Part shown: piece after piece, positions 1 to 5,566 of the stretch
How positions within the stretch are numbered: the first letter of the stretch is position 1
Layout: each line of letters starts with the position of its first letter
NCBI GenBank assembly: GCA_021845555.1
Contig: JAJZVS010000261.1
Location: forward strand, 1-5,591
DNA: 5,591 nt
Direction: 5' to 3'
Source: Pseudomonadota bacterium
GTDB lineage: Bacteria; Pseudomonadota; Alphaproteobacteria; Acetobacterales; Acetobacteraceae
Position numbers and translations under genes: made by a program
Notes under the pieces: generated by a model
Database searches by the model: none
The model's input: the letters and a program-made list of their open reading frames with translations, nothing else
Told to the model about the DNA's origin: nothing

Positions 1-1
1 G

Positions 2-97
2 CCGCCGCGCAGGCCGCGCAAGCGCAAGTTCCGCTTCAGCCGGCGCGAGGACCTGCTGTTCCGCCTGCGGATGGGAAAGCCGATTTTCGCGGACTGA
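2..97 (+). CDS. C-terminal fragment of an unidentified protein (5' end outside window)
   Basis: Reading from base 2, the frame is open to a TGA at 95-97 and gives 31 residues. It starts PPRRPRKRKFRF, continues SRREDLLFRLRMG and ends KPIFAD. Nearly every codon ends in G or C (about 29 of 31), whereas the competing frame ending at the TAA at 121-123 has roughly half A/T at third positions; this is why I take this frame as coding. The tail is strongly basic near its start (RKRK) and then becomes a mixed amphipathic stretch. I do not recognise the family. A basic tail fits a nucleic-acid-binding protein or a cytoplasmic tail of a membrane protein, but this is not evidence for either. No U-rich terminator follows the stop; only a weak hairpin lies about 90 bases downstream (185-199). 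Confidence 0.5.
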   Translation, partial: PPRRPRKRKFRFSRREDLLFRLRMGKPIFAD

Positions 98-184
98 GCC
101 GCCGGGATTTCGCACGGCCATAATGTTCCGTTGTCGTAACTATAGCCTCGCCCGGCCAGCCGCGCCCGGACGCCGCCGGCGATC

Positions 185-199
185 GCCCCGGACAGGGGC
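185..199 (+). repeat. Short GC-rich inverted repeat in the intergenic gap
   Basis: GCCCC (185-189) and GGGGC (195-199) form a perfect 5-bp stem around the loop GGACA. No T run follows, so it is not a convincing intrinsic terminator for the upstream gene. It sits directly before the promoter-like TTGACG at 204-209. It overlaps the edge of a perfect 10-base palindrome, GGCGATCGCC (178-187), a common motif type in GC-rich genomes. It may be chance. Confidence 0.25.
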
Positions 200-203
200 A
201 GGC

Positions 204-231
204 TTGACGCGGAACATACTTGCATCATAGT
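204..231 (+). promoter_or_regulatory. Putative sigma-70-type promoter for the first MFS transporter gene
   Basis: TTGACG (204-209) matches five of six bases of the -35 consensus. CATAGT (226-231) matches four of six of the -10 consensus, with a 16-base spacer. The -10 lies in an AT-rich island (213-240, about 29% G+C) that stands out from the surrounding DNA. A start point about 7 bases past the -10 would fall near 238, immediately before the ATG at 239. The mRNA would then be leaderless or nearly so, which agrees with the absence of a Shine-Dalgarno sequence before that ATG. Confidence 0.4.
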
Positions 232-238
232 AGTATGT
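214..238. promoter_or_regulatory. Putative operator: perfect 7-base inverted repeat next to the MFS start codon
   Basis: ACATACT (214-220) and AGTATGT (232-238) are exact reverse complements separated by 11 bases (221-231). The right half-site ends one base before the ATG at 239. The site covers the predicted -10 and start point, where a bound repressor would block transcription. The left TACT can also pair with AGTA at 229-232, so the true symmetry centre is uncertain. The size and layout suit a dimeric winged-helix regulator (GntR, MarR or similar), but no regulator gene lies in the window, so the family is not assigned. Confidence 0.4.
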
Positions 239-1510
239 ATGGGACCGCAAGCCGCTGCCCGGCTCGTCGCCGGCCGCCTCCACTATGCGTGGGTCACGCT
301 CGGCGTGATCTTCGTCGTGATCGTCTCCGCCGTCGGCGTGCGCGCCGCGCCGAGCGTGTTGATCCTGCCGCTGGAGCACGCCTTCGGCTGGTCGGATGCC
401 GCCATCTCCGGCGCGATCTCGCTCAATATCCTGCTGTTCGGGCTGATCGGGCCGTTCACCGCGGCGATGATGCGCACCATCGGGCTGAAATGGACGGTGC
501 TCGGCTCGATGGCGCTGCTCGTGCTGGGTGCGGGATTGTCGGCCTTCGTCACGCAATTGTGGCAGCTCTACCTCACCTGGGGGGTGCTGGTCGGCATCGG
601 CTCGGGCGCCGGCATGGTCGGGCTGGCGGCGGCGGTGGCGAACCGCTGGTTCGCGGCCAAGCGCGGCCTGGTGATCGGGCTGCTGGCGGCCGGCAACGCC
701 TCCGGCCAGTTGATCTTCCTGCCCATCCTGGCCCGGTTCGCGGAATGGTTCGGCTGGCGCAGCGTGCCGGAAACCGTCGCGCTGGTGATCGCCGCGCTGA
801 TGATCGTGGTCGTGCTGCTGCTGGCCGAGAGCCCGGCCGCGGTCGGCCTTGTCCCCTACGGCGCGGTCTCGGCGCCGGCGGAGGTGGCGGACGGCGCCAA
901 CCCGTTCCGCGTTGCCTTCCAGGGCCTGGGCCGCGGCGCCCGCTCGGTCGATTTCTGGCTGCTGGCCGGCAGTTTCTCGATCTGCGGCTTCTCGACCTAC
1001 GGTCTGGTGGCGACGCACCTGATCCCGTTCTGCGCCGATCACGGCATCCCCGAGGTGCAGGCCGCCGGGCTGCTGGCGGCGATGGGCGTGTTCGATCTGT
1101 TCGGCACCACCGGATCGGGCTGGCTGACCGACCGCTACGACCCGCGGGTGCTGCTGTTCTGGTACTACAGCCTGCGCGGGATCGCGCTGTTCGCGCTGCC
1201 GTTCAGCGGCTTCGGCACCTTCAGCCTGTCCGCCTTCGCGCTGCTCTATGGCCTGGATTGGGTGGCAACCGTGCCACCCACGGTGGCGCTCACCACCCAG
1301 GTGTTCGGCAAGCGGGACGCGCCGGTGATGGTCTCCTGGATCTTTGCCGCGCATCAGATCGGCAGCGCCGTCGCCGCGTTCGGCGCCGGGGAGGTGCGGT
1401 TCCTCACCGGCAGCTACCTGATCGCCTTCGTCGCCAGCGGGGTAGCCTGCCTGATGGCCTCCGGCCTGGTGATGCGCATCGGCCGCGCCCCGGCGCCGGC
1501 GGTGGCGTGA
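239..1510 (+). CDS. MFS transporter, MCT/OFA-like (monocarboxylate-type) 12-TM porter
   Basis: This 423-residue inner-membrane protein belongs to the major facilitator superfamily and probably imports or exports a small carboxylate; the substrate is not readable. TM1 begins just after HYAWVTL (residues 15-21), a common opening in MCT/OFA-like bacterial porters. Hydrophobic segments follow throughout, with a central cytoplasmic loop around residues 200-238. Family-type stretches include NRWFAAKRGLVIGLLAAGNA (135-154) before TM5 and a second-half motif-A-like loop, GWLTDRYDPR (294-303), after TM8. Length is normal for MFS. The ATG at 239 is preferred because it places a short N-terminal tail before TM1 and gives consistent G/C third positions. 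An ATG at 235 is in another frame. No Shine-Dalgarno is visible, and a promoter and operator-like repeat abut the start. A perfect 9-bp hairpin lies inside the gene at 1259-1280. The following gene starts 133 bases on, so co-transcription is possible but not certain. Confidence 0.9.
   Translation: MGPQAAARLVAGRLHYAWVTLGVIFVVIVSAVGVRAAPSVLILPLEHAFGWSDAAISGAISLNILLFGLIGPFTAAMMRTIGLKWTVLGSMALLVLGAGLSAFVTQLWQLYLTWGVLVGIGSGAGMVGLAAAVANRWFAAKRGLVIGLLAAGNASGQLIFLPILARFAEWFGWRSVPETVALVIAALMIVVVLLLAESPAAVGLVPYGAVSAPAEVADGANPFRVAFQGLGRGARSVDFWLLAGSFSICGFSTYGLVATHLIPFCADHGIPEVQAAGLLAAMGVFDLFGTTGSGWLTDRYDPRVLLFWYYSLRGIALFALPFSGFGTFSLSAFALLYGLDWVATVPPTVALTTQVFGKRDAPVMVSWIFAAHQIGSAVAAFGAGEVRFLTGSYLIAFVASGVACLMASGLVMRIGRAPAPAVA
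1259..1280 (+). repeat. Perfect 9-bp intragenic hairpin with 4-base loop
   Basis: TGGGTGGCA (1259-1267) and TGCCACCCA (1272-1280) are exact reverse complements around the loop ACCG (1268-1271). The stem spans codons 341-348 of the MFS transporter (W-V-A-T-V-P-P-T). Two A-ending codons, GCA (1265-1267) and CCA (1274-1276), are unusual in this gene, and both of their third bases take part in pairs (A1267-T1272, A1276-T1263). GGTGGC recurs at 1282-1287 and could compete for the second arm. It may be chance in GC-rich DNA. Confidence 0.45.
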
Positions 1511-1521
1511 GGGTGCGGTTC

Positions 1522-1554
1522 GTCGGGCGCGGGGCGGGTGATTTCGCGCCCGAC
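1522..1554 (+). terminator. Strong GC hairpin 11 bases after the MFS stop; terminator or mRNA-end element without U tract
   Basis: GTCGGGCGCG (1522-1531) and CGCGCCCGAC (1545-1554) form a perfect 10-bp stem around a 13-base loop (1532-1544). It lies just after the stop codon at 1508-1510, where a 3'-end structure is expected. The sequence after it (TGACGGCGCG) has no T run, so classical intrinsic termination is not supported. It could stabilise the transporter mRNA end, slow polymerase, or act in a Rho-assisted end. Confidence 0.45.
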
Positions 1555-1601
1555 TGACGGCGCGCTCACGCCGGTGCGGCTGTCGGGCGGCGGGGCGGGG
1601 G
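1522..1601 (+). repeat. Imperfect direct repeat giving two alternative stem partners
   Basis: The G-rich stretch beginning at 1522 (GTCGGGCGCGGGGCGGG) recurs from 1582 with one extra G (GTCGGGCGGCGGGGCGGGG). As a result the central arm CGCCCGAC (1547-1554) can pair either with 1522-1529 upstream or with GTCGGGCG at 1582-1589 downstream. The two pairings are mutually exclusive. The second copy lies about 45 bases before the preferred start of the DUF6065-like gene and holds three runs of three or more G. This fills most of the 1511-1643 gap, where I see no promoter-like hexamers. Confidence 0.4.
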
Positions 1602-1631
1602 CGTAACATCCGCGTGTTCCCCCAGCGCGAC

Positions 1632-1635
1632 AGGA
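1632..1635 (+). promoter_or_regulatory. Shine-Dalgarno that decides the start of the DUF6065-like gene
   Basis: AGGA at 1632-1635 lies 8 bases before the GTG at 1644-1646. The alternative in-frame GTG at 1614 follows TAACATCCGC and has no purine-rich site before it. This favours 1644 as the start. Confidence 0.6.
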
Positions 1636-1643
1636 CGATCGCC

Positions 1644-2438
1644 GTGAGCAGCACCGCACCACCCGCCGCCGACGCCCCGGCCAAGCCGAAGCTCATCACC
1701 TTCCATCGCTTCATCCCCACCGCGCGCTACCCGATGCGCGCGGATCGTTCCGCCGCCGGCTCCCTGCCGACCCGCGCGTTCCGCTACTGCGAGCCGGCCA
1801 CCTCGGCCTCCGCCTTCGGCTATTACGTGTTCCCGCCCACCAGTTTCAGCGTGATCTGGGACGGCCACGACATCACCTGGACGTTCGAGGGCGCCGGCCA
1901 GTGGATGCCCCTGAAAGCGGCGCAGTTCCCCGGCTTCCGCGACCAGTTCGACGCGATCGCCCCGCCCGAGATCCGGGAGTTCTCGCCCCCGTTCCTCGGC
2001 GCCCTACAGGAGCCGGGGCTGATGCAGCTCTGGACCGGGCTGGTGGTCCGCACCGCGCCGGGCTGGAGCGCGCTGGTCCGCCCGCCGGCCAATATCCCCC
2101 GCCCCGGCGGTTACGAGTTGTTCGAAGGCATCGTCGAGACCGACCGCTGGTTTGGCCCGCTGATCATCAACCTGCGGCTGACCAGGACCGACACGCCGAT
2201 CGACTTCCGCGCCGATTTCCCGCTGTTGCAGATCCAGCCGCTGCCGCGCGCCGCCTATGACGACGCCACGCTGAACGACTACGAGCTGGTCCCCGACCTG
2301 CATGGCCTGCGCGCGGAGGACTGGGACGCCTATTACGATACCGTGGTGCGCCCGAACACCCAGGAGAATCGCCCGCGCGGCCAGTACGCCGCCGCCGCCC
2401 GCAAGCGCCGCGCGCGCGAGGACCAGGGGGGCGGCTAG
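1644..2438 (+). CDS. DUF6065-like protein of unknown function
   Basis: The product is 264 residues if started at GTG 1644, chosen for its AGGA site; a GTG at 1614 would add ten residues. The N-terminus is a low-complexity Ala/Pro stretch (residues 4-16). The conserved-looking core begins at LITFHRFIP (17-25), then RSAAGSLPTRAFRYCEP (35-51), SAFGYYVFPP (56-65), QFPGFRDQFD (94-103), LWTGLVVRTAPGWSALVRPP (129-148), GYELFEGIVETDRWFGPL (156-173) and FRADFPLLQIQPLPR (188-202). From memory this pattern matches the uncharacterised family DUF6065. There is no signal peptide or membrane segment, so it should be cytoplasmic. The C-terminus is charged, with RKRRARED (253-260) and then QGGG encoded over a G6 run. 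No catalytic motif is recognised. It follows an MFS gene and converges on the HD-domain gene, but neither neighbour gives a role. The coding call is strong; the family call is moderate. Confidence 0.75.
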   Translation: MSSTAPPAADAPAKPKLITFHRFIPTARYPMRADRSAAGSLPTRAFRYCEPATSASAFGYYVFPPTSFSVIWDGHDITWTFEGAGQWMPLKAAQFPGFRDQFDAIAPPEIREFSPPFLGALQEPGLMQLWTGLVVRTAPGWSALVRPPANIPRPGGYELFEGIVETDRWFGPLIINLRLTRTDTPIDFRADFPLLQIQPLPRAAYDDATLNDYELVPDLHGLRAEDWDAYYDTVVRPNTQENRPRGQYAAAARKRRAREDQGGG

Positions 2439-2447
2439 CGCCCTGAG

Positions 2448-3032
2448 TCATCCGTGCTTCTTCTGATAGAAAGGCGGCTTGCCGCACACCCGCATCGCGT
2501 GGTCGGCAGCGAAATAATCCGCGTAGTGCAGCACGTAGCCCTCGAACGTCTCGGCATGGAACGGCGAATACCCGGCATGGGTCGCCACTGCGCTGACCAC
2601 CGGATGCGGGAAGCCGAGCTCCTTCAGCAGCATCGCCCCCACCACCCCGTGCGGCAGTTCGCGCGAGAGCTGCGAATAGCCGATCGCTCCGCCGGCGCGG
2701 GTGTACATCAGCGGCTTGTCCACATCGTGCAGCATCAGCACCGGCACCAGGATGTCGGGATCGATCGTCTCCCCCCAGTCGGCGGCGGCGCGGCGGGCGA
2801 GGTCCATGCCCGCGCGCGTGACCTCGTTCACGTGCCGCTCCAGCGGATAGTCCGCACCGGGGCTGAACGGCATGTCCGCCAGCTGCGCGTAGGGGCTCGA
2901 CGACCAGGAACTCACCCAGGCGGTGACGATCGAATCGCGTACCGCGGGGGAGACGAGATCGAGGCCGAACAGCCAATCGGAGACCTGCTGGCGGCGTTGG
3001 TTGCTGCTGCGGTCGATCGTGTACGGGTTCAT
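2448..3032 (-). CDS. HD-domain metal-dependent protein, probably dinuclear type
   Basis: This is a 194-residue cytoplasmic protein with an HD-superfamily fold (metal-dependent phosphohydrolases and a few hydratases and oxygenases). The visible ligands are H67 (in ERHVNE), H102-D103 (LHDVDK), H128 (LPHG), H152 (THAG) and D172 (HYADYF). The two extra histidines between the HD pair and the final Asp are typical of HD proteins that bind two metals; simple mononuclear nucleotidases usually lack them. There is no GYP motif, so it is not a classical HD-GYP cyclic-di-GMP phosphodiesterase. The ATG (3030-3032) overlaps the stop of the upstream MFS gene as ATGA, with AAGGGG about 11 bases before it, implying translational coupling. 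The reaction is unknown: a phosphohydrolase is the default, while a PhnZ-like oxygenase or cyanamide-hydratase-like role is only a possibility. It converges on the DUF6065-like gene with 9 bases between stops and no visible terminator. Confidence 0.85.
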   Translation of the reverse strand: MNPYTIDRSSNQRRQQVSDWLFGLDLVSPAVRDSIVTAWVSSWSSSPYAQLADMPFSPGADYPLERHVNEVTRAGMDLARRAAADWGETIDPDILVPVLMLHDVDKPLMYTRAGGAIGYSQLSRELPHGVVGAMLLKELGFPHPVVSAVATHAGYSPFHAETFEGYVLHYADYFAADHAMRVCGKPPFYQKKHG

Positions 3033-4276
3033 CGCAGATGGATCCCCTTGGTTTCCGGCGCCGCGAACACGACGATGGCGGCCAAGGCGAAGGCGGCGAG
3101 GTTGGTTCCCATGCCGACCTGAAACCCGCTGGCGGAGGTGGCCAGCGCGCCGATCAGATAGGGCGCCAGGATGCCGCCCAGCCGCCCGCCGTTATAGGCA
3201 ATGCCCATCGACAGCGCGCGGGAGCGGGAGCCGGGCACCATCTCGGCGGTGAACGGTCCCATGCCGGCGAACAGGCCGGTGATGCCGAAACCGGTCCAGA
3301 AGATCGCGACATAGAGCACCGCCGCCGCCGACCCGAGCACGAAGGTCGCGACCGAAACCGCGCCGATCGCCAGGTAGATCAGGAAAGTCGGCCGGCGGCC
3401 GAGCCGATCCACCAGCGCCGCGAACACGATGAAGCCGAGCAGCGAGCCGATCTGCTGCGTCAGCACGAAGCTGAGGCTGTGCAGGAAGTTCAGGTGCTTG
3501 ACGCTGATCAGGAAGGTCGGCGTCCAGGTGAACACGCCCCAGTAGATATACTGGCAGCAGAACACGAATCCCAGCGCGAGCAGCATGCCCCGCCGCTGGC
3601 CAGCGGCGAACACCGAGCGCAAGTCGGCGCCGGTCCGCCGGGCACGCGGCTGCCACAGCGGCGATTCCGGCGTGCGGCGCGCAACGAGGAGCAGGATGAT
3701 CGCCGGCAGCACGCCAAGCGCGTAGAGCACGCGCCAGCCGCCGCCATTCAGCCCGCCCATCGCATGGGCCACCAGCGCGGCAGCGCCGATCGCCAGCATG
3801 GATCCGACCGGCAAGCCCATCTGCATCAGGGCGCCCCCCTTGCCGCGATGCGCGGCGGGCCAGGTCTCGGCCACCAGCGCGGCGCCCGAGGTCCAGGCCC
3901 CGCCCATGCCGAGCCCGGCACAGAAGCGCAGAACACCGACCCAGGTCGCATCCGGCGCGATCGCTGTGGCGCCCGAGAAGCAGGAGTAGATGACGACGGC
4001 GGTCACCAGGGCGCGCACCCGCCCGATCCGATCCGCAACCCAGCCAAAGGCGATCCCACCGACCACCAGGCCGGCGGCCAGGATGCTGCCGATCGCGCCG
4101 GCTTCGGCCTTGCTCAGGGCGAACACCGACACCAGCGCCGGCAAGGTCAGCGCCAACAAAAACGAATCGAAGACGTCGAAGGTCCAGCCGAGGCCGGCCA
4201 GGGTGAGCGTGCGCCAGCACGCGTCGGACAAATCGCTGTACCACGGCTGCGCCGCGACAGTTCGAGCCTGAGACAT
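3029..4276 (-). CDS. MFS transporter, aromatic-acid/sugar-porter type
   Basis: This 415-residue 12-TM inner-membrane protein probably imports an organic acid by proton symport. TM1 carries WTFDVFDSF (31-39); D34 and D37 recall the acidic DxxD pair in TM1 of aromatic acid:H+ symporters such as PcaK. Motif A is GWVADRIGRVRAL (78-90) between TM2 and TM3, with a second copy, ALVDRLGRRPTF (287-298). R117 lies in TM4 (LRFCAGLGMGG) and an ETWP segment (137-140) follows TM4. The C-terminus has the PETKG motif (407-411) of sugar-porter relatives. The start is an ATG with AGGGA six bases upstream (complement of 4283-4287). It lies 153 bases after the racemase-like gene and overlaps the HD gene by four bases. 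An 18-base perfect palindrome falls in the codons of the central loop. Substrate is inferred only from context: a branched or aromatic carboxylate is plausible. Confidence 0.9.
   Translation of the reverse strand: MSQARTVAAQPWYSDLSDACWRTLTLAGLGWTFDVFDSFLLALTLPALVSVFALSKAEAGAIGSILAAGLVVGGIAFGWVADRIGRVRALVTAVVIYSCFSGATAIAPDATWVGVLRFCAGLGMGGAWTSGAALVAETWPAAHRGKGGALMQMGLPVGSMLAIGAAALVAHAMGGLNGGGWRVLYALGVLPAIILLLVARRTPESPLWQPRARRTGADLRSVFAAGQRRGMLLALGFVFCCQYIYWGVFTWTPTFLISVKHLNFLHSLSFVLTQQIGSLLGFIVFAALVDRLGRRPTFLIYLAIGAVSVATFVLGSAAAVLYVAIFWTGFGITGLFAGMGPFTAEMVPGSRSRALSMGIAYNGGRLGGILAPYLIGALATSASGFQVGMGTNLAAFALAAIVVFAAPETKGIHLR
3591..3608. repeat. Perfect 18-base palindrome inside the second MFS gene
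   Basis: CGCCGCTGGCCAGCGGCG is its own reverse complement without mismatch. It lies in the codons for about residues 224-229, in the cytoplasmic loop between TM6 and TM7, a region with loose protein constraint. It could be a symmetric protein-binding site or a cruciform-forming sequence, or it may be a chance product of GC-rich codon use. Confidence 0.4.
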
Positions 4277-4429
4277 GGACGTTCCCTACGTTTCTCGTTG
4301 GTACCGGGGCAGGCGCGACGGCACGGCGTCCGTTGCGGGTGCCTTATGAGAGGGCGGCTGGCAGCGATGGTGGCGGCCGGGCGATCCGCCTGTCAAGGCG
4401 CCGCCCGAGCGCGGCACGACGTTGCAAGC
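4277..4429 (-). other. Intergenic gap between racemase-like and MFS genes
   Basis: This 153-base gap is long enough for a separate promoter. It contains a perfect TTGACA on the minus strand (complement of 4391-4396), but no acceptable -10 hexamer lies 16-19 bases further on (best is CACCAT). A weak GGCAC/GTGCC inverted repeat is at 4320-4324 and 4339-4343. There is no U-rich terminator after the racemase stop, so read-through into the transporter gene is likely. I see no small gene here. Confidence 0.35.
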
Positions 4430-5566
4430 CTAGCCTATGATTCCTTCCGCGCGCAGACCGGCGATCTCGGCATCGGCGAAGCCGGCTTCGCGCAGCACTT
4501 CCCCGGTCTGCGCGCCGCGTTGCGGTGCGAGGCGCGCCTCCCCGGGCGTGCGGGAAAATCGCGGCCCCGGCGCCGGCTGCGGCACGCCGCCCATATCCAC
4601 ATAGGCGCCGCGCGCGACGGCCTGCGGATGCGCCGGCGCCTCCGCGATCGACAGCACGGGCGCGAAGCAGATGTCGGTGCCCTCCATGATCGCGCACCAT
4701 TCCTCGCGCGTGCGGGCGCGGAAGATCGCGGCGAAGCGTTCCTTCATCGCCGGCCACTGCGCGCGGTCGTGCTGGGGCGGCAACGCCGCGCTCTCCAGGC
4801 CGAGCGTCTCCAGCAGCAGGCGATAGAACTGCGGCTCGATCGCGCCGATGGCGACGAAGCCGCCATCGGAGGTTTCATATGTGTTGTAGAAAGGTGCCGC
4901 GCCGTCCAGCATGTTGGCCTCGCGCTGATCGCGCCAATGGCCGGCCTGGAAGGCGCCGAACGCGGCGCCGAACAGCAGCGCGGTGCCATCGACCATCGCC
5001 GCGTCCACCACCTGCCCTTGCCCGGACCGTCCCGCTTCCAGCAGCCCGCACACCATGCCGAAGGCCAGGAACAGCGCCCCGCCGCCGTAATCCCCCACCA
5101 GATTGAGCGGCGGCACCGGCCGCTCCCTGGTGCCGATCGCATGCAGCGCGCCGGTCAGCGCGATGTAGTTGATATCGTGCCCGGCCGCCTTCGCCAGCGG
5201 TCCCTCCTGGCCCCAGCCGGTCATGCGCCCGTAAACCAGCTTCGGGTTGCGCGCGAGGCACACCTCCGGCCCGATCCCCAACCGCTCCGCCACGCCCGGC
5301 CGGAACGGCTCCATGATCCCATCCGCACCTGACGCCAGCCGCAACACCAGTTCCGCAGCGCCGGGCTTGCCCAGATCGACCGCGATCGAGCGGCGCGAGC
5401 GCCCGTGCACCGCATGGCGCGGATCGGCGAACCGCTCGGGCGCGGCGGGATGCAGCCGATCGACACGGATCACGTCGGCGCCCAGATCGCCGAGCAGCAT
5501 CGCCGCCATCGGCCCCGGTCCGATCCCGGCGATTTCGATCAGGCGCAGCCCGGCGAGCGGTCCCAT
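4430..5566 (-). CDS. Alpha-methylacyl-CoA racemase-like enzyme (family III CoA-transferase fold)
   Basis: The 378-residue product has the CaiB/BaiF fold and most resembles alpha-methylacyl-CoA racemase, which interconverts (2R)- and (2S)-2-methylacyl-CoA so that branched acyl chains can enter beta-oxidation. The N-terminus GPLAGLRLIEIAGIGPGPM (2-20), then LGDLGADVIRVDR (25-37), is typical. The racemase-type segment GHDINYIALTGALHAIG (129-145) carries H130. GDYGGGALFLAFGM (158-171) carries D159, and GAIEPQFY (241-248) carries E244. These align well in spacing with H126, D156 and E241 of the Mycobacterium tuberculosis racemase MCR. The His replaces what would be an Asp-centred active site in formyl-CoA-transferase-like members, which favours a racemase over a CoA-transferase. 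The ATG has AGGGAG eight bases upstream (complement of 5575-5580). The length is normal for the family. It is the first visible gene of the minus-strand set; its promoter lies beyond the window or upstream genes exist there. Confidence 0.88.
   Translation of the reverse strand: MGPLAGLRLIEIAGIGPGPMAAMLLGDLGADVIRVDRLHPAAPERFADPRHAVHGRSRRSIAVDLGKPGAAELVLRLASGADGIMEPFRPGVAERLGIGPEVCLARNPKLVYGRMTGWGQEGPLAKAAGHDINYIALTGALHAIGTRERPVPPLNLVGDYGGGALFLAFGMVCGLLEAGRSGQGQVVDAAMVDGTALLFGAAFGAFQAGHWRDQREANMLDGAAPFYNTYETSDGGFVAIGAIEPQFYRLLLETLGLESAALPPQHDRAQWPAMKERFAAIFRARTREEWCAIMEGTDICFAPVLSIAEAPAHPQAVARGAYVDMGGVPQPAPGPRFSRTPGEARLAPQRGAQTGEVLREAGFADAEIAGLRAEGIIG

Noticed and set aside
1..123. Alternative upstream reading frame ending at TAA 121-123
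   Set aside because: About half of its codons end in A or T, unlike all confident genes here, whereas the frame ending at 97 is almost wholly G/C-ending.
178..187. GGCGATCGCC palindrome as a regulatory site
   Set aside because: Motifs containing GCGATCGC or CGATCG are common in GC-rich genomes, and nothing ties this copy to a function.
220..1557. Plus-strand open frame (445 codons) overlapping the first MFS gene in another frame
   Set aside because: The product is Arg/Gly/Ala-rich without membrane segments or motifs, and its third positions do not show the G/C preference of the transporter frame.
1614..1643. GTG at 1614 as start of the DUF6065-like gene
   Set aside because: There is no purine-rich ribosome site before it, while GTG 1644 has AGGA at a good distance. 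It remains possible but is less likely.
140..1720. Minus-strand open frame (526 codons) covering the first MFS gene
   Set aside because: It is a low-complexity Arg/His/Gln/Asp-rich product with no domain, opposite a well-supported transporter with proper membrane segments and codon bias.
4368..4396. Perfect TTGACA on the minus strand as a promoter for the second MFS gene
   Set aside because: No acceptable -10 hexamer lies at 16-19 bases; the best candidate, CACCAT, matches only three of six positions.
3038..5332. Very long plus-strand open frame (764 codons) running antisense to the racemase, MFS and HD genes
   Set aside because: Its product is rich in Arg, His, Gln, Ala, Gly and Glu with no recognisable domain, as expected for the antisense of high-GC genes. 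The minus-strand genes have clear family motifs and start signals.
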